From Gammaproteobacteria bacterium (lineage in GTDB: Bacteria > Pseudomonadota > Gammaproteobacteria > Acidithiobacillales > Acidithiobacillaceae), in the NCBI GenBank assembly GCA_023381645.1, contig JAMCRJ010000082.1, positions 1 to 16,951 of the forward strand: a stretch of 16,951 nucleotides of DNA, written 5' to 3'. This document shows positions 7,012 to 14,853 of the stretch, piece by piece. How positions within the stretch are numbered: position 1 is the first letter of the stretch; each line of letters opens with the position of its first letter. A model generated the notes under the pieces. The model saw nothing but the letters and a program-made list of their open reading frames with translations. It was not told the DNA's origin and ran no database searches. The position numbers were made by a program, and so were the translations under genes.

Positions 7012-7812
7012 TCAGAAGTGGTAAGCCATACCGACGATGCCGCGAATATCGTTGATCGTGGCGCTCGCGTTCAATGCATAAGGCGTGTAACTGTACGATG
7101 CTGAATAACGGTCGTAATCCAAGCCACCAAACACGCTCCATGCGGGGTCGAAGCGATAGTCCACCTTGCCACCGACCTGAAGGACGCCCGACGAAGGCGG
7201 ATTATGCGCCGAATATCCAGCCGCCGAAGCGGACGCAGAGATGCCGGCGAGATACCCGAGATGGCCCGTGAGTGTAATCTGTGGGTCGATCGCCACGGCG
7301 CCAAACACGCCGCCGCCCACTGCGTTGTTGCGATACGCCGCAGTGTAACCGTCGAGCCCCCACTTAAAATCGGCATACTGATAGGCCAGATATGGCCCAA
7401 TCGCCGCGTTGTTGCCGATGGCGAAGAGCTTGCCGATGCGGGCGTTGAAGGCCATCGAGTGACCCGACACATGGGCCGACTGAGTTGCCGTCGGCGTGAT
7501 GCCGTTTATGGTGCCGGTTGCGGTGCCTCCGTTGATTGGCGCGCCGAAGGCGTAATCCGCACCCAGGTGGACGTACCACAACTGCGAATTAACGCCGGTC
7601 ATGGCAATGCCAGCCCCACCGTTGGTATTCCCCCCGTTCGCGGATAAGCTTGCCTGTGGCGTATTCGCAGTCACGCTGGAGGGAGTGCCGGCGACTTCGC
7701 CATATATTCCAATCGTGTCTAGGGCATGACTAAGACTATCCGCCAAGGTATTGGCTGCGGCAACGGGCGCCACGGCGGCAATGACCAGTGCTGTCATCAT
7801 TCTGCAACTCAT
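7012..7812 (-). CDS. Outer-membrane beta-barrel protein, family unassigned
   Basis: The 266-residue product starts with a short signal peptide: MSCRMM, a hydrophobic stretch ending in VAAA, and probable cleavage after Ala20. The mature part is rich in Gly, Ala, Ser, Thr and Asn, with alternating polar and non-polar runs such as QLWYVHLGADYAFG, FNARIGKLFAIG, VFGAVAIDPQITLTGHLGYLAG and VGGKVDYRFDPAWSVFGGLDYDRY. It ends in GIVGMAYHF, the terminal Phe typical of Bam-assembled barrels. Size and pattern suggest an 8-12 strand barrel of the opacity or OmpA-like kind, but I do not recognise the family and assign no substrate. There is no cysteine in the mature part. The ribosome-binding site is GAGAGG, close before the ATG. 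The gene appears to be a single transcription unit, followed by a strong hairpin. Confidence 0.85.
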   Translation of the reverse strand: MSCRMMTALVIAAVAPVAAANTLADSLSHALDTIGIYGEVAGTPSSVTANTPQASLSANGGNTNGGAGIAMTGVNSQLWYVHLGADYAFGAPINGGTATGTINGITPTATQSAHVSGHSMAFNARIGKLFAIGNNAAIGPYLAYQYADFKWGLDGYTAAYRNNAVGGGVFGAVAIDPQITLTGHLGYLAGISASASAAGYSAHNPPSSGVLQVGGKVDYRFDPAWSVFGGLDYDRYSASYSYTPYALNASATINDIRGIVGMAYHF

Positions 7813-7844
7813 TTGCCTCTCCTCTTCTTTCTGTTGAGTAGAAG

Positions 7845-7861
7845 CTCACAGATTAGGTGAG
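7845..7861. repeat. Short inverted repeat upstream of the outer-membrane gene
   Basis: CTCAC (7845-7849) and GTGAG (7857-7861) form a 5-bp inverted repeat with a 7-base centre, about 33 bases upstream of the ATG at 7812. It could be a small operator or leader stem. At this length it may also be chance. Confidence 0.25.
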
Positions 7862-7882
7862 ATGCACAAAAAAGCAACCGCG

Positions 7883-8092
7883 CTATTCAAAGACTTCCAT
7901 CATCGTGAGACCGCCCAGCTCCGCCGGTCCCCATGCTTGCAATACGTCCGACGCCAGCATGGTGTAACCGCGCGGCATACCGAACCGTACTGCAAACGCA
8001 TACGATCCAGAGGCCGCGACCGTTACCCCATAGGCCGGACGGATGCCGGATTGGGTGAAGGGCGCCAGCCACGGGGACAACAGAGGGGCAGC
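7883..8092 (-). other. Open frame directly after the cbbO stop, possible small gene or gene remnant
   Basis: Immediately after the cbbO stop (TAA, 8093-8095) and in the same reading frame, the sequence stays open for 69 codons to a TAG at 7883-7885. The first plausible start is a TTG at 8080, which would give 65 residues, but no Shine-Dalgarno sequence precedes it. The translation has protein-like composition, for example YGVTVAASGSYAFAVRFG followed by PRGYTMLASDVLQAWG, and third codon positions are GC-biased like the neighbours. I do not recognise a family. It may be a decayed gene end, a short real gene, a translated 3' extension of cbbO, or chance. CbbO itself ends normally (YAGLTR), so the last-but-one reading is less likely. 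Confidence 0.3.
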
Positions 8093-10411
8093 TTATCGGG
8101 TCAGCCCAGCGTATAATATGGGTAGGCGCTCCGGCAGGCGCTCGACATGGTCGATCACCTGATAATTCCGTGCCCCGAAAATCCGCGACACGTACTCATC
8201 GGCATGAGGATCCAGGCTGAGGCAATAGGTGATCACGCCATCTCTTCCCAGGTCTTCCACGGCCCGCCTGGCATCATGGCGCAAATACTGAGGATCTCGC
8301 ACATCGATGTCCGCCGGTTCACCATCGGTAATCACCAGGAGCAGTTTTCTGCCTTGCCGCTGGTGGCGCAGATGATGCCCGGCGTGTCTTAATGCCGCAC
8401 CCATGCGCGTCGAGAATTTGCCCGTCATGCCGGCAATGCGCCCCATGGCTTCCTCGCTGTAGGCCTCGTCAAAATCCTTGAAGCGATAATAGGCCACATC
8501 ATGACGACCATCGGAATGGAAACCGTGAATCGCAAAAGGATCACCAATCCGGTTCATGGCATCGGCCAGCAGGGAAGTGGCGTCACGGGTGAGTTGCAGA
8601 ACGCTGTCTTCCGAACCGCGAACCCTGTCGTTGGTCGACTCGGAAAGATCCATCAATACCAGCACGCACAGGTCGCGCACCTTGCGCAAGTTGCGCATAT
8701 GGATACGGGTATCCGGCGCCAGACCCATTCGGATATCCACCAGTGCATGCACCACCGCCTCCATATCGATTTCGTCGCCATCCTCCTCCTTGCGCAAACG
8801 TTGCACACCTTGAGGCTGCAAGGCTTCTATCAGGTATCTGAGGCGGCTGGAGACCGGCTTGTATTTCTCAAGCACTTCCCGCACCACCCTGGCATCGCCC
8901 AGACGCGGTCGACGCTCCAGTACCGTCGCCCAGTGCGGACGACCGGCCTGAATCTGGTAATCCCATTCCGGGTAATGAAAGGGATCGGAGACTGGCTCCT
9001 TGCCTTCCATCTGGTTATAGCTCAGTCCCCTATCTTCATAGGGGAAGAGCTCTGATTGCAGTACCCAGACTTCCTGCGCATCATCTCCGGCCAGCTCGGT
9101 ATCCACCTCATTGACCATTTCCATGACATTTACGTACTTGCGCACCTGGGCACCGGGCAGGATGGTCGTTTCATGCTCCCAGTCGATTTCCTCAAACTCC
9201 CAGATATAACGGTTGTCGTCGCGGTAGAGGATGTCGGGAATGTCGGTGCGAGCGTGGTAACTGACTCTCTGATTTCGAAGACTGTCCGCAAGGTGTACCC
9301 CCAGATCCCAGGAAAGTTGCGGATCGTCCCAGCGGGCCTCGGCCTCCATGAACATCCTTCGGCCCTCCTGTACCCAGGCGTTGTCATCCACATAGTCGGG
9401 ATCGATGATGGCCCGTGCCAGACGGGAGAACAGATGGCCCATGCTGGCCACCGGCCCCGCCACCGCCGTATGAAAAGGCAGCCAGATGGCGCGGACGCCG
9501 GGAAAAGCTCGCATCGCCAAGGCTTCCACCCGGGCATCTTCAAGCAGGCCGATGACGACCATTTGCTCCGGGGTGAGGGCTTCGGCGGAAATCGCCTTCC
9601 GCATATAGGCGACGTGGGCTGCGGCGTGGACCGCCACGGCGCGATAGCGGGTCATCCCATCGACATCTTCCCAATCGTCGTAGGCATCGGGAAGATGGAT
9701 GAAAATCCCTTCGATATAAGGCCGGTACCCTTCGCGATCTTCAAAGTCACCGCTGGTGGGGCGCAGGAAAAAATCCCGTCCCCAGAGCGCGCGCAGATAC
9801 ATCCGCAGGCGCCGTTGAATATCCACAAATAACGTGCCCTTGCGCTCCTGTTGCAGCATGGCCAGGGCTTCCGGACTTTTCAGGGAAAAGTAGGCTATTT
9901 GCGCTTCGAAATCCGTGCGATGGGCGTGGGCGCCCCAGAGTGCCCAGCGGCGCAGGCCACCCAGCGTCAAATAGCCGAAAAGCTGGTCGATATTTTCCAG
10001 CATGGGGCGCAGCGCGCGCGGTACTTGCGCGAGCAGGCGGTCCAGCATGCCGAGGTAGCTTTTGAAGAGTTCCAGATCGGCCAGGCGGTTGGCTGCAGTC
10101 GGGCTGGTGGAGACCACCGCCTCCAGTACCGCACCGCTGGTTTTGGACGCCATTTTCATGACGGCACCCACCAGTTCCCAAACCGCATCTTCCCCTACTT
10201 CGCGGGCGACGTGAGGGGCGGCATCCAGATAACTGCTCACCAAACCATCGCCCTTGCCCAGAGATCGCAACCCCATGGCGCCATCCAGGTATCGATCCAG
10301 ACCGGCAGGACTAAAAATTCGGGCGGCCTTTTGCCAGTTACTCTGCAGGATGGCCTGGCTTTCCTCGCCAAAAGCCGGCAGCAGTTCTGCGTAATCTTCG
10401 AGATGTTTCAT
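8093..10411 (-). CDS. cbbO: CbbO, Rubisco activase adaptor with von Willebrand factor A domain
   Basis: CbbO pairs with the AAA+ ATPase CbbQ to form an activase that removes inhibitory sugar phosphates from Rubisco. The 772-residue protein has a long N-terminal region, including VAVHAAAHVAYM (259-270) and LLEDARVEALAM, an acidic middle, and a C-terminal von Willebrand A domain. Its metal-ion-dependent adhesion site is visible as DLSES (588-592), the threonine in KFSTRMGAAL (about 668) and ITDGEP (694-699). In characterised CbbQO systems this domain contacts the Rubisco large subunit. The ATG at 10411 is chosen because GGAGGA lies five bases upstream; the frame is open to 10462. The gene follows cbbQ by 51 bases and is the last clear gene of the cbb run. 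Confidence 0.95.
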   Translation of the reverse strand: MKHLEDYAELLPAFGEESQAILQSNWQKAARIFSPAGLDRYLDGAMGLRSLGKGDGLVSSYLDAAPHVAREVGEDAVWELVGAVMKMASKTSGAVLEAVVSTSPTAANRLADLELFKSYLGMLDRLLAQVPRALRPMLENIDQLFGYLTLGGLRRWALWGAHAHRTDFEAQIAYFSLKSPEALAMLQQERKGTLFVDIQRRLRMYLRALWGRDFFLRPTSGDFEDREGYRPYIEGIFIHLPDAYDDWEDVDGMTRYRAVAVHAAAHVAYMRKAISAEALTPEQMVVIGLLEDARVEALAMRAFPGVRAIWLPFHTAVAGPVASMGHLFSRLARAIIDPDYVDDNAWVQEGRRMFMEAEARWDDPQLSWDLGVHLADSLRNQRVSYHARTDIPDILYRDDNRYIWEFEEIDWEHETTILPGAQVRKYVNVMEMVNEVDTELAGDDAQEVWVLQSELFPYEDRGLSYNQMEGKEPVSDPFHYPEWDYQIQAGRPHWATVLERRPRLGDARVVREVLEKYKPVSSRLRYLIEALQPQGVQRLRKEEDGDEIDMEAVVHALVDIRMGLAPDTRIHMRNLRKVRDLCVLVLMDLSESTNDRVRGSEDSVLQLTRDATSLLADAMNRIGDPFAIHGFHSDGRHDVAYYRFKDFDEAYSEEAMGRIAGMTGKFSTRMGAALRHAGHHLRHQRQGRKLLLVITDGEPADIDVRDPQYLRHDARRAVEDLGRDGVITYCLSLDPHADEYVSRIFGARNYQVIDHVERLPERLPILYAGLTR

Positions 10412-10462
10412 GCGTCCTCCGTGATCGTTAGATCCTCTGTACGGCAAGGCGAACGTGAGCAC

Positions 10463-11266
10463 TCAGAAGTAAGTGGTCACCGCCGCATCCAACGCGTCGC
10501 GCATGTCGGGGTCATCGGTGATCGGACGTACCAGGGTTACCCGGCAGGCGGCCTTCGCCTCGACACCCTTGTTGATCAAGGAGCCTGCGTAGACCAGCAT
10601 CCGGGTGGAAATGCCTTCGTCCAGACCATGGCCCTTCAGATTACGGGCGCGCTCGGCGATGGACACCAGCTTGTCGGCCACGTCCTTGTTGACCCCGGTT
10701 TCGTGGGAGACGATTTCTGCCTCGATTTCGTGCTCGGGGTAGTTGAAATCCAGGGCCCCGAAACGTTGCTTGGTGGACTGCTTCAGATCCTTCATGAGGC
10801 TCTGATAGCCTGGATTGTAAGAAATCACCAACTGGAAATCGGGATGCGCTTGCACCAGTTCGCCCTTCTTCTCCAGGGGCAGCACCCGGCGGTTATCGGT
10901 CAGCGGATGGATGACCACCGTGGTATCCTGACGGGCTTCCACCACCTCATCCAGATAGCAGATGGCGCCCAGGCGCGCGGCCAGGGTCAGTGGGCCATCC
11001 TGCCAGCGCGTGCCCTGGGGGTCGAGCAGGAAACGTCCGACCAGGTCGGAGGCCGTCATGTCTTCATTGCAAGCTACCGTAATCAATGGCTTACCCAGTT
11101 TGTAGGCCATATACTCCACGAAACGGGTCTTGCCGCAGCCGGTGGGACCCTTGAGCATCATCGGCATGCGCACGCTGTAAGCGGCTTCGTAAAGTTCTGT
11201 TTCATCACCGGTGGCACGGTAATAGGGTTCTTTTTTGATGCGATATTCGGCCAGTTGGTCGTTCAT
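10463..11266 (-). CDS. cbbQ: CbbQ, MoxR-type AAA+ ATPase of the Rubisco activase
   Basis: CbbQ is a ring-forming AAA+ ATPase that works with CbbO to reactivate inhibited Rubisco. The 267-residue product, the usual CbbQ length, has Walker A GPTGCGKT (40-47), Walker B ICYLDE (102-107), a sensor 1 asparagine in ISYNPGY (Asn151) and a conserved TKQRFG segment (165-170). The start at 11266 is set by GAGGAGAA just upstream and by the family N-terminus; the frame is open to 11386, but those extra residues look non-coding. A 159-base gap separates it from cbbS, wider than the other gaps in the run. The gap contains a distant 7-bp inverted repeat (CTTGACG 11318-11324 and CGTCAAG 11372-11378) but no clear terminator or promoter. 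Confidence 0.96.
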   Translation of the reverse strand: MNDQLAEYRIKKEPYYRATGDETELYEAAYSVRMPMMLKGPTGCGKTRFVEYMAYKLGKPLITVACNEDMTASDLVGRFLLDPQGTRWQDGPLTLAARLGAICYLDEVVEARQDTTVVIHPLTDNRRVLPLEKKGELVQAHPDFQLVISYNPGYQSLMKDLKQSTKQRFGALDFNYPEHEIEAEIVSHETGVNKDVADKLVSIAERARNLKGHGLDEGISTRMLVYAGSLINKGVEAKAACRVTLVRPITDDPDMRDALDAAVTTYF

Positions 11267-11425
11267 GAGATGATTCTCCTCGGACAAACAAACATTCTTG
11301 GACAGGGAAACACGGCACTTGACGGGAACATTTCGGGCGAAAGCGGTCCTGCACAACATCAGAAATGCTCTCGTCAAGCACCGCACCGGCTCAGCGCAAA
11401 AAGCCTGGGCGGTACGGCACGGGAC

Positions 11426-11782
11426 TTATACGGTCTTGCCCCGATAGACTACCAGGGAAGTACCCTGGGACTGCTTGAAGTTGTCATAGCCGACGATACG
11501 AACGTGGTTATGGGGGTTCGCCTTATGGCAGGCTTCGGCTTCCTGCAGGATGGTGCCCACGTCCGTTTCGCCGAACATGGGCAACTTCCACATATACCAG
11601 TAGTTACCGAAGGCGTTTTCCGGTTCCGTATGTTCTACCGCGGGGTTCCAGCCCTTGGAAACAATGTACGCAACCTGTTGACGGATCTGCTCCGTGGTCA
11701 GGGCGGGCAGGTAAGACAGTGTCTCGAACTTCCGGCTCGCCGGATCGGAGAGACGGGATTGGTAATCCTGTAGTTCACTCAT
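11426..11782 (-). CDS. cbbS: Rubisco small subunit, form I
   Basis: The small subunit caps the L8S8 form I Rubisco in the cytoplasm. The 118-residue product has the proteobacterial N-terminus [14 protein letters not shown] (13-26), then [15 protein letters not shown] (31-45), the hallmark [11 protein letters not shown] (61-71) and [17 protein letters not shown] near the end. The extended N-terminus fits the non-carboxysomal, cbbQ-linked type (often called IAq) rather than the carboxysomal type, in line with the cbbQ and cbbO neighbours and the absence of csoS genes. The ribosome-binding site is AGGAGT, six to seven bases before the ATG. The gene follows cbbL by 30 bases. Confidence 0.97.
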   Translation of the reverse strand: MSELQDYQSRLSDPASRKFETLSYLPALTTEQIRQQVAYIVSKGWNPAVEHTEPENAFGNYWYMWKLPMFGETDVGTILQEAEACHKANPHNHVRIVGYDNFKQSQGTSLVVYRGKTV

Positions 11783-11812
11783 AAAAGACTCCTGGGCAGA
11801 TGATAAACGTGC

Positions 11813-13234
11813 TTACTTATGGGCAACGTCCAGCTTGTCGACCGTATCGAACTCGAACTTGATCTCTTTCCACGTTTCCATGGCAATCTTGAGTTCGGGA
11901 GAGTGCTTGGCCGCCTCGGTGAGGACAGCCTTGCCTTCCTTCTCGATGGCCACACCCCGGTTGCGGGCTTCCACACAGGCTTCCAGCGCGACGCGGTTGG
12001 CTGCAGCACCTGCGGCGTTACCCCAGGGGTGACCGAGGGTGCCACCACCGAACTGCAGCACCGAGTCATCACCAAAGATGGTGACCAGTGCTGGCATGTG
12101 CCAAACGTGGATACCACCGGAAGCGACCGGCATCACGCCGGGCATGGAGCCCCAATCCTGATCGAAGAAAATGCCGCGGCTGCGATCTTCCTTGATGAAC
12201 CGGTCACGCATGATGTCGATCCAGCCCAAAGTCGCCTCACGATCACCTTCCAGCTTGCCAACCACGGTACCCGAGTGCAGGTGATCTCCGCCGGAGAGAC
12301 GGAGAATCTTGGTCAGCACACGGAAATGGATACCGTGATGAGGATTGCGGTCCAGCACCGCATGCATGGCACGGTGAATGTGCAGGAGCATGCCATTGTC
12401 GCGGCACCAGTTGGCCAGGCCCGTGTTGGCGCAGAAACCGCCGGTGATGTAGTCGTGCATGATGATGGGTGCGCCGATTTCCTTGGCGTACTCCGCACGT
12501 TTGTACATTTCCTCCGGAGTCGGGGCGGTAACATTCAGGTAGTGCCCCTTACGCTCGCCGGTCTCGGCCTCGGCCTTGTGGATGGCTTCCATGACGAAGT
12601 CGAAACGCTGCCTCCAGCGCATGAAAGGCTGGCTGTTGACGTTCTCGTCATCTTTCGTGAAGTCGAGTCCACCACGCAGACCTTCATAGCAGGCGCGGCC
12701 ATAGTTCTTGGCCGACAAACCCAGCTTGGGCTTGATGGTGCAGCCCAGCAATGGACGACCATACTTGTTCATGATGTCGCGTTCGACCTGAATCCCGTGG
12801 GGTGGCCCACCGCAGGTCTTGACATAGGCGATGGGGAAACGGACGTCTTCCAGGCGCAGGGCACGTACCGCCTTGAAGCCGAAGACGTTACCAACCAGCG
12901 AGGTGAAGACGTTGACCACGGAACCTTCTTCGAAAAGGTCGATGGGGTAGGCGATGAACGCATAGAAACAGGTATCATCGCCCGGAACGTCTTCGATCCT
13001 GTACGCACGACCCTTGTAGTAGTCGAGATCGGTGAGGAGATCGGTCCACACCGTGGTCCAGGTACCGGTGGAAGATTCCGCGGCAACCGCAGCAGCGGCT
13101 TCCTCACGATCCACGCCCGCCTGGGGAGTAATTTTGAAGACCGCAAGGATATCCGTATCCTTGACGTTGTAATCCGGTTCCCAATAGGTGTTCCGGTAAT
13201 CCTTCACACCCGCGTTATAGGTCTTGACGGCCAT
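11813..13234 (-). CDS. cbbL: Rubisco large subunit, form I (non-carboxysomal type)
   Basis: CbbL fixes CO2 onto ribulose 1,5-bisphosphate in the Calvin cycle. The 473-residue product is full length and all catalytic elements are intact: TIKPK with Lys168, [11 protein letters not shown] with the carbamylated Lys194, HIHRAMH with His287, loop 6 [12 protein letters not shown] with Lys327, and SGGIH (372-376). Asp82, which published CbbQO work, as I recall it, implicates in CbbO binding, is present in RIEDVPG. The start at 13234 (MAVKTYNAG) is fixed by GGAGG at 13241-13245 and by the family N-terminus; the frame is open to 13279, but the extra residues are not Rubisco. Linkage to cbbQ and cbbO indicates the IAq subtype. 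The gene is first in the cbb run and has its own promoter region. Confidence 0.98.
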   Translation of the reverse strand: MAVKTYNAGVKDYRNTYWEPDYNVKDTDILAVFKITPQAGVDREEAAAAVAAESSTGTWTTVWTDLLTDLDYYKGRAYRIEDVPGDDTCFYAFIAYPIDLFEEGSVVNVFTSLVGNVFGFKAVRALRLEDVRFPIAYVKTCGGPPHGIQVERDIMNKYGRPLLGCTIKPKLGLSAKNYGRACYEGLRGGLDFTKDDENVNSQPFMRWRQRFDFVMEAIHKAEAETGERKGHYLNVTAPTPEEMYKRAEYAKEIGAPIIMHDYITGGFCANTGLANWCRDNGMLLHIHRAMHAVLDRNPHHGIHFRVLTKILRLSGGDHLHSGTVVGKLEGDREATLGWIDIMRDRFIKEDRSRGIFFDQDWGSMPGVMPVASGGIHVWHMPALVTIFGDDSVLQFGGGTLGHPWGNAAGAAANRVALEACVEARNRGVAIEKEGKAVLTEAAKHSPELKIAMETWKEIKFEFDTVDKLDVAHK

Positions 13235-13260
13235 ATGCCACCTCCATGCAGTTGCCCGAC

Positions 13261-13298
13261 GCCGGTGCCCCCGGCGCAATCGCTGCGTCTGCAGCGAT
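13261..13298 (-). promoter_or_regulatory. Two hairpins in the cbbL leader
   Basis: ATCGCTGC (13279-13286) and GCAGCGAT (13291-13298) form a perfect 8-bp stem with a 4-base loop. GCCGG (13261-13265) and CCGGC (13271-13275) form a second, 5-bp stem. Both lie between the putative promoter and the ribosome-binding site at 13241-13245. The first would sit at the very 5' end of the transcript if the proposed promoter is right, a position that often protects mRNA from decay. The function is inferred. Confidence 0.45.
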
Positions 13299-13304
13299 GA
13301 TCGG

Positions 13305-13334
13305 ACTATAGTGCGGGTGATGCATAAGCGCTAA
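13305..13334 (-). promoter_or_regulatory. Putative sigma70 promoter of cbbLSQO
   Basis: On the minus strand, TATAGT (13305-13310, five of six consensus bases) is preceded after 18 bases by a weak -35, TTAGCG (13329-13334). A weak -35 next to activator-like sites suits a positively controlled promoter. The start would be near 13298, giving a leader of about 64 bases. Confidence 0.45.
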
Positions 13335-13371
13335 TCAGTAGTTATTATTTTTTTCATAAGGTATAACTGAT
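13325..13371 (-). promoter_or_regulatory. Candidate CbbR (LysR-type) binding region upstream of cbbL
   Basis: Three TNA-N7-TNA motifs, the form reported for CbbR sites, lie on the minus strand: TTA-N7-TGA (13354-13366), TAA-N7-TGA (13335-13347) and TGA-N7-TTA (13325-13337). The last overlaps the putative -35. The same stretch holds an imperfect inverted repeat, ATCAGTAGTTAT (13334-13345) against ATAACTGAT (13363-13371). The region is AT-rich, so some matches may be chance. No cbbR gene lies next to it. Confidence 0.4.
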
Positions 13372-13437
13372 GCAGTAGTGGCTTGTGACTACGCGTCTGC
13401 TGTTGGGCGTGCGCTCCATAAAGACGAGTTGGCTTGG

Positions 13438-13469
13438 CCTGACCAAACAAACAGGCCTGTTATGTCAGG
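13438..13469 (-). terminator. Nested inverted repeat downstream of tatC
   Basis: CCTGAC (13438-13443) and GTCAGG (13464-13469) enclose the palindrome AACAGGCCTGTT (13450-13461), about 28 bases after the tatC stop. On the minus strand the inner palindrome is followed by TGTTTGG, a weak T-rich run. It may end the tat transcript before cbbL, but it is not a textbook terminator. Confidence 0.35.
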
Positions 13470-13496
13470 GTATGGTTGGCATCCATTTCAGCTTTC

Positions 13497-14333
13497 TCAG
13501 CTTCCTGGTTTATCGCTATCCTCATTCCCGGAGCGTTCACCGGCGACATCCATCTCGTCTGTGCTGTGGGATGGCTGAGCAATATCATTATCCGCAGTGT
13601 CTTCCTTTGCAGGCCGAGGTCCGGGCAATCTCGCGGCGAAAAACAATCCGAGTTCAAAAAGCATATACATGGGGATGAGGAGCATGATCATGGATAACAC
13701 GTCGGGAGGACTGAGCAATGCAGAGGCGATGGCGCAAATCAGGAAGGCATAGCGGCGACCGTGCTGCAGCGTGGCCACCTGCAGCACTCCGACGCGTACC
13801 AGTACTATGATGAGAATGGGGATCTGGAAGGCCAGGCCGAAGGCCAGGGAGAACTTGATGATCAGTGAGAGGTAACTATCAACTTTGGGCATGGCGGTGA
13901 TATCGCCGCCAGAAAAGCTCACGAAAAACCGGAAGGCATTGGGGAATACGATAAAGTACGCAAAGAACATGCCGCCGATGAACAGAAAAACGGAGGCAAA
14001 GATCAGCGGAAAAAAGGCCTTGCGCTCATGATCATAGAGTCCGGGTGCTATGAAGGCCCAGAATTGATAGAGCACGACAGGTAGCGCCAGGACAAATCCC
14101 GACAGTAAAGAAAGCTGCACATAGGTCAAGAATACTTCGGGTAAACTGGTGTAAATTAAATGACTGCCCTTTGGTAATATATCAATGAGCGGGGCCGCGA
14201 GAATGTTATAAATCGTTTTGGAGAAAGGATAGGAAATCAGAAAGCCAACAAAAATAGCGATCACTGCAAACAATACGCGGCGGCGCAATTCCAGCAAATG
14301 GCCGATAAAGGTGTTTTCCGCCAATTTGTCCAT
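13497..14333 (-). CDS. tatC: TatC, twin-arginine translocase receptor subunit
   Basis: TatC is the inner-membrane subunit that, with TatB, recognises twin-arginine signal peptides of folded export substrates. The 278-residue product has the N-terminal HLLELRRR motif (12-19, with Glu15), six hydrophobic segments (about 20-38, 68-92, 107-131, 153-180, 193-208 and 211-233), and the conserved PGLYDHER loop with Glu103. A hydrophilic, acidic tail of about 40 residues (240-278) extends past the last membrane segment. AAGGAT lies about eleven bases before the ATG, a modest ribosome-binding site. A gap of 145 bases separates it from tatB, much wider than the 6 bases between tatA and tatB. Confidence 0.96.
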   Translation of the reverse strand: MDKLAENTFIGHLLELRRRVLFAVIAIFVGFLISYPFSKTIYNILAAPLIDILPKGSHLIYTSLPEVFLTYVQLSLLSGFVLALPVVLYQFWAFIAPGLYDHERKAFFPLIFASVFLFIGGMFFAYFIVFPNAFRFFVSFSGGDITAMPKVDSYLSLIIKFSLAFGLAFQIPILIIVLVRVGVLQVATLQHGRRYAFLICAIASALLSPPDVLSMIMLLIPMYMLFELGLFFAARLPGPRPAKEDTADNDIAQPSHSTDEMDVAGERSGNEDSDKPGS

Positions 14334-14478
14334 GCTTGAAAAATATCCTTAGGCGGTGTCGAGGCGCGCGAATCTGGCGACGGGCAAGCGGCAAAGTCTT
14401 CGCTGGATGCACAAGACGTGGTGGCGCGCATCCATGATAACGACGAACCTCGGTGGGAGCATCAGGTGGGCATCGGAA

Positions 14479-14847
14479 TCAATGTACGCGGTCTTCCGGT
14501 CCCGGCAGGTCTGCATGCTGCGTTGTCGGCATGATATCGAGTTCACCCTGCTTGTGATCTTCCTTCGTTTCCAGCTTCTCACCCGCCGTTTTCGGGGTGT
14601 CTGAAGCGGTGATGTCGGCAGGCAGCAACTCCTCGTGAGCATAGTCACGCAGTTTGTTGGCTTCCTGGCGCAGATCATCCAGCAACAATTGCTGCTCAAC
14701 CTCGGAGCGCAGACTTGTCATGGTACGCCGCATGGCGCCATACCACTTCCCCGCGGTACGCGCGATTTGGGGCATTTTCTCCGGCCCGACCACGAGCAGC
14801 GCGATGATTCCGAGCAGCGCGAGTTCGCCAAAGCTGAAGTCGAACAT
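14479..14847 (-). CDS. tatB: TatB, twin-arginine translocase subunit
   Basis: TatB forms the substrate receptor with TatC. The 122-residue product begins MFDFSFGELALLG, with the conserved Glu8, one membrane segment (about 5-21), the hinge GP (21-22), and an amphipathic helix KMPQIARTAGKWYGAMRR. A charged, variable tail follows, as usual for TatB. The start lies 6 bases after the tatA stop and has no clear Shine-Dalgarno sequence, so translation is probably coupled to tatA. The 145 bases up to tatC contain no convincing gene: three short frames run through them, but none resembles a TatB tail or a known protein. Confidence 0.95.
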   Translation of the reverse strand: MFDFSFGELALLGIIALLVVGPEKMPQIARTAGKWYGAMRRTMTSLRSEVEQQLLLDDLRQEANKLRDYAHEELLPADITASDTPKTAGEKLETKEDHKQGELDIMPTTQHADLPGPEDRVH

Positions 14848-14853
14848 AAGCGG

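Noticed and set aside
7868..7873. A-run (T6 on the minus strand) as a terminator for the cbb operon
   Set aside because: Only a 3-4 bp stem precedes it on the minus strand, too weak for an intrinsic terminator.
9851..11773. 640-codon open frame on the plus strand across cbbO, cbbQ and cbbS
   Set aside because: It is antisense to three well-identified genes, spans their intergenic gaps, and shows no family features; such shadows are common in GC-rich DNA.
11819..13300. 493-codon open frame on the plus strand opposite cbbL
   Set aside because: It is an exact antisense shadow of cbbL, whose strong codon bias keeps this frame open; no ribosome-binding site or recognisable domains.
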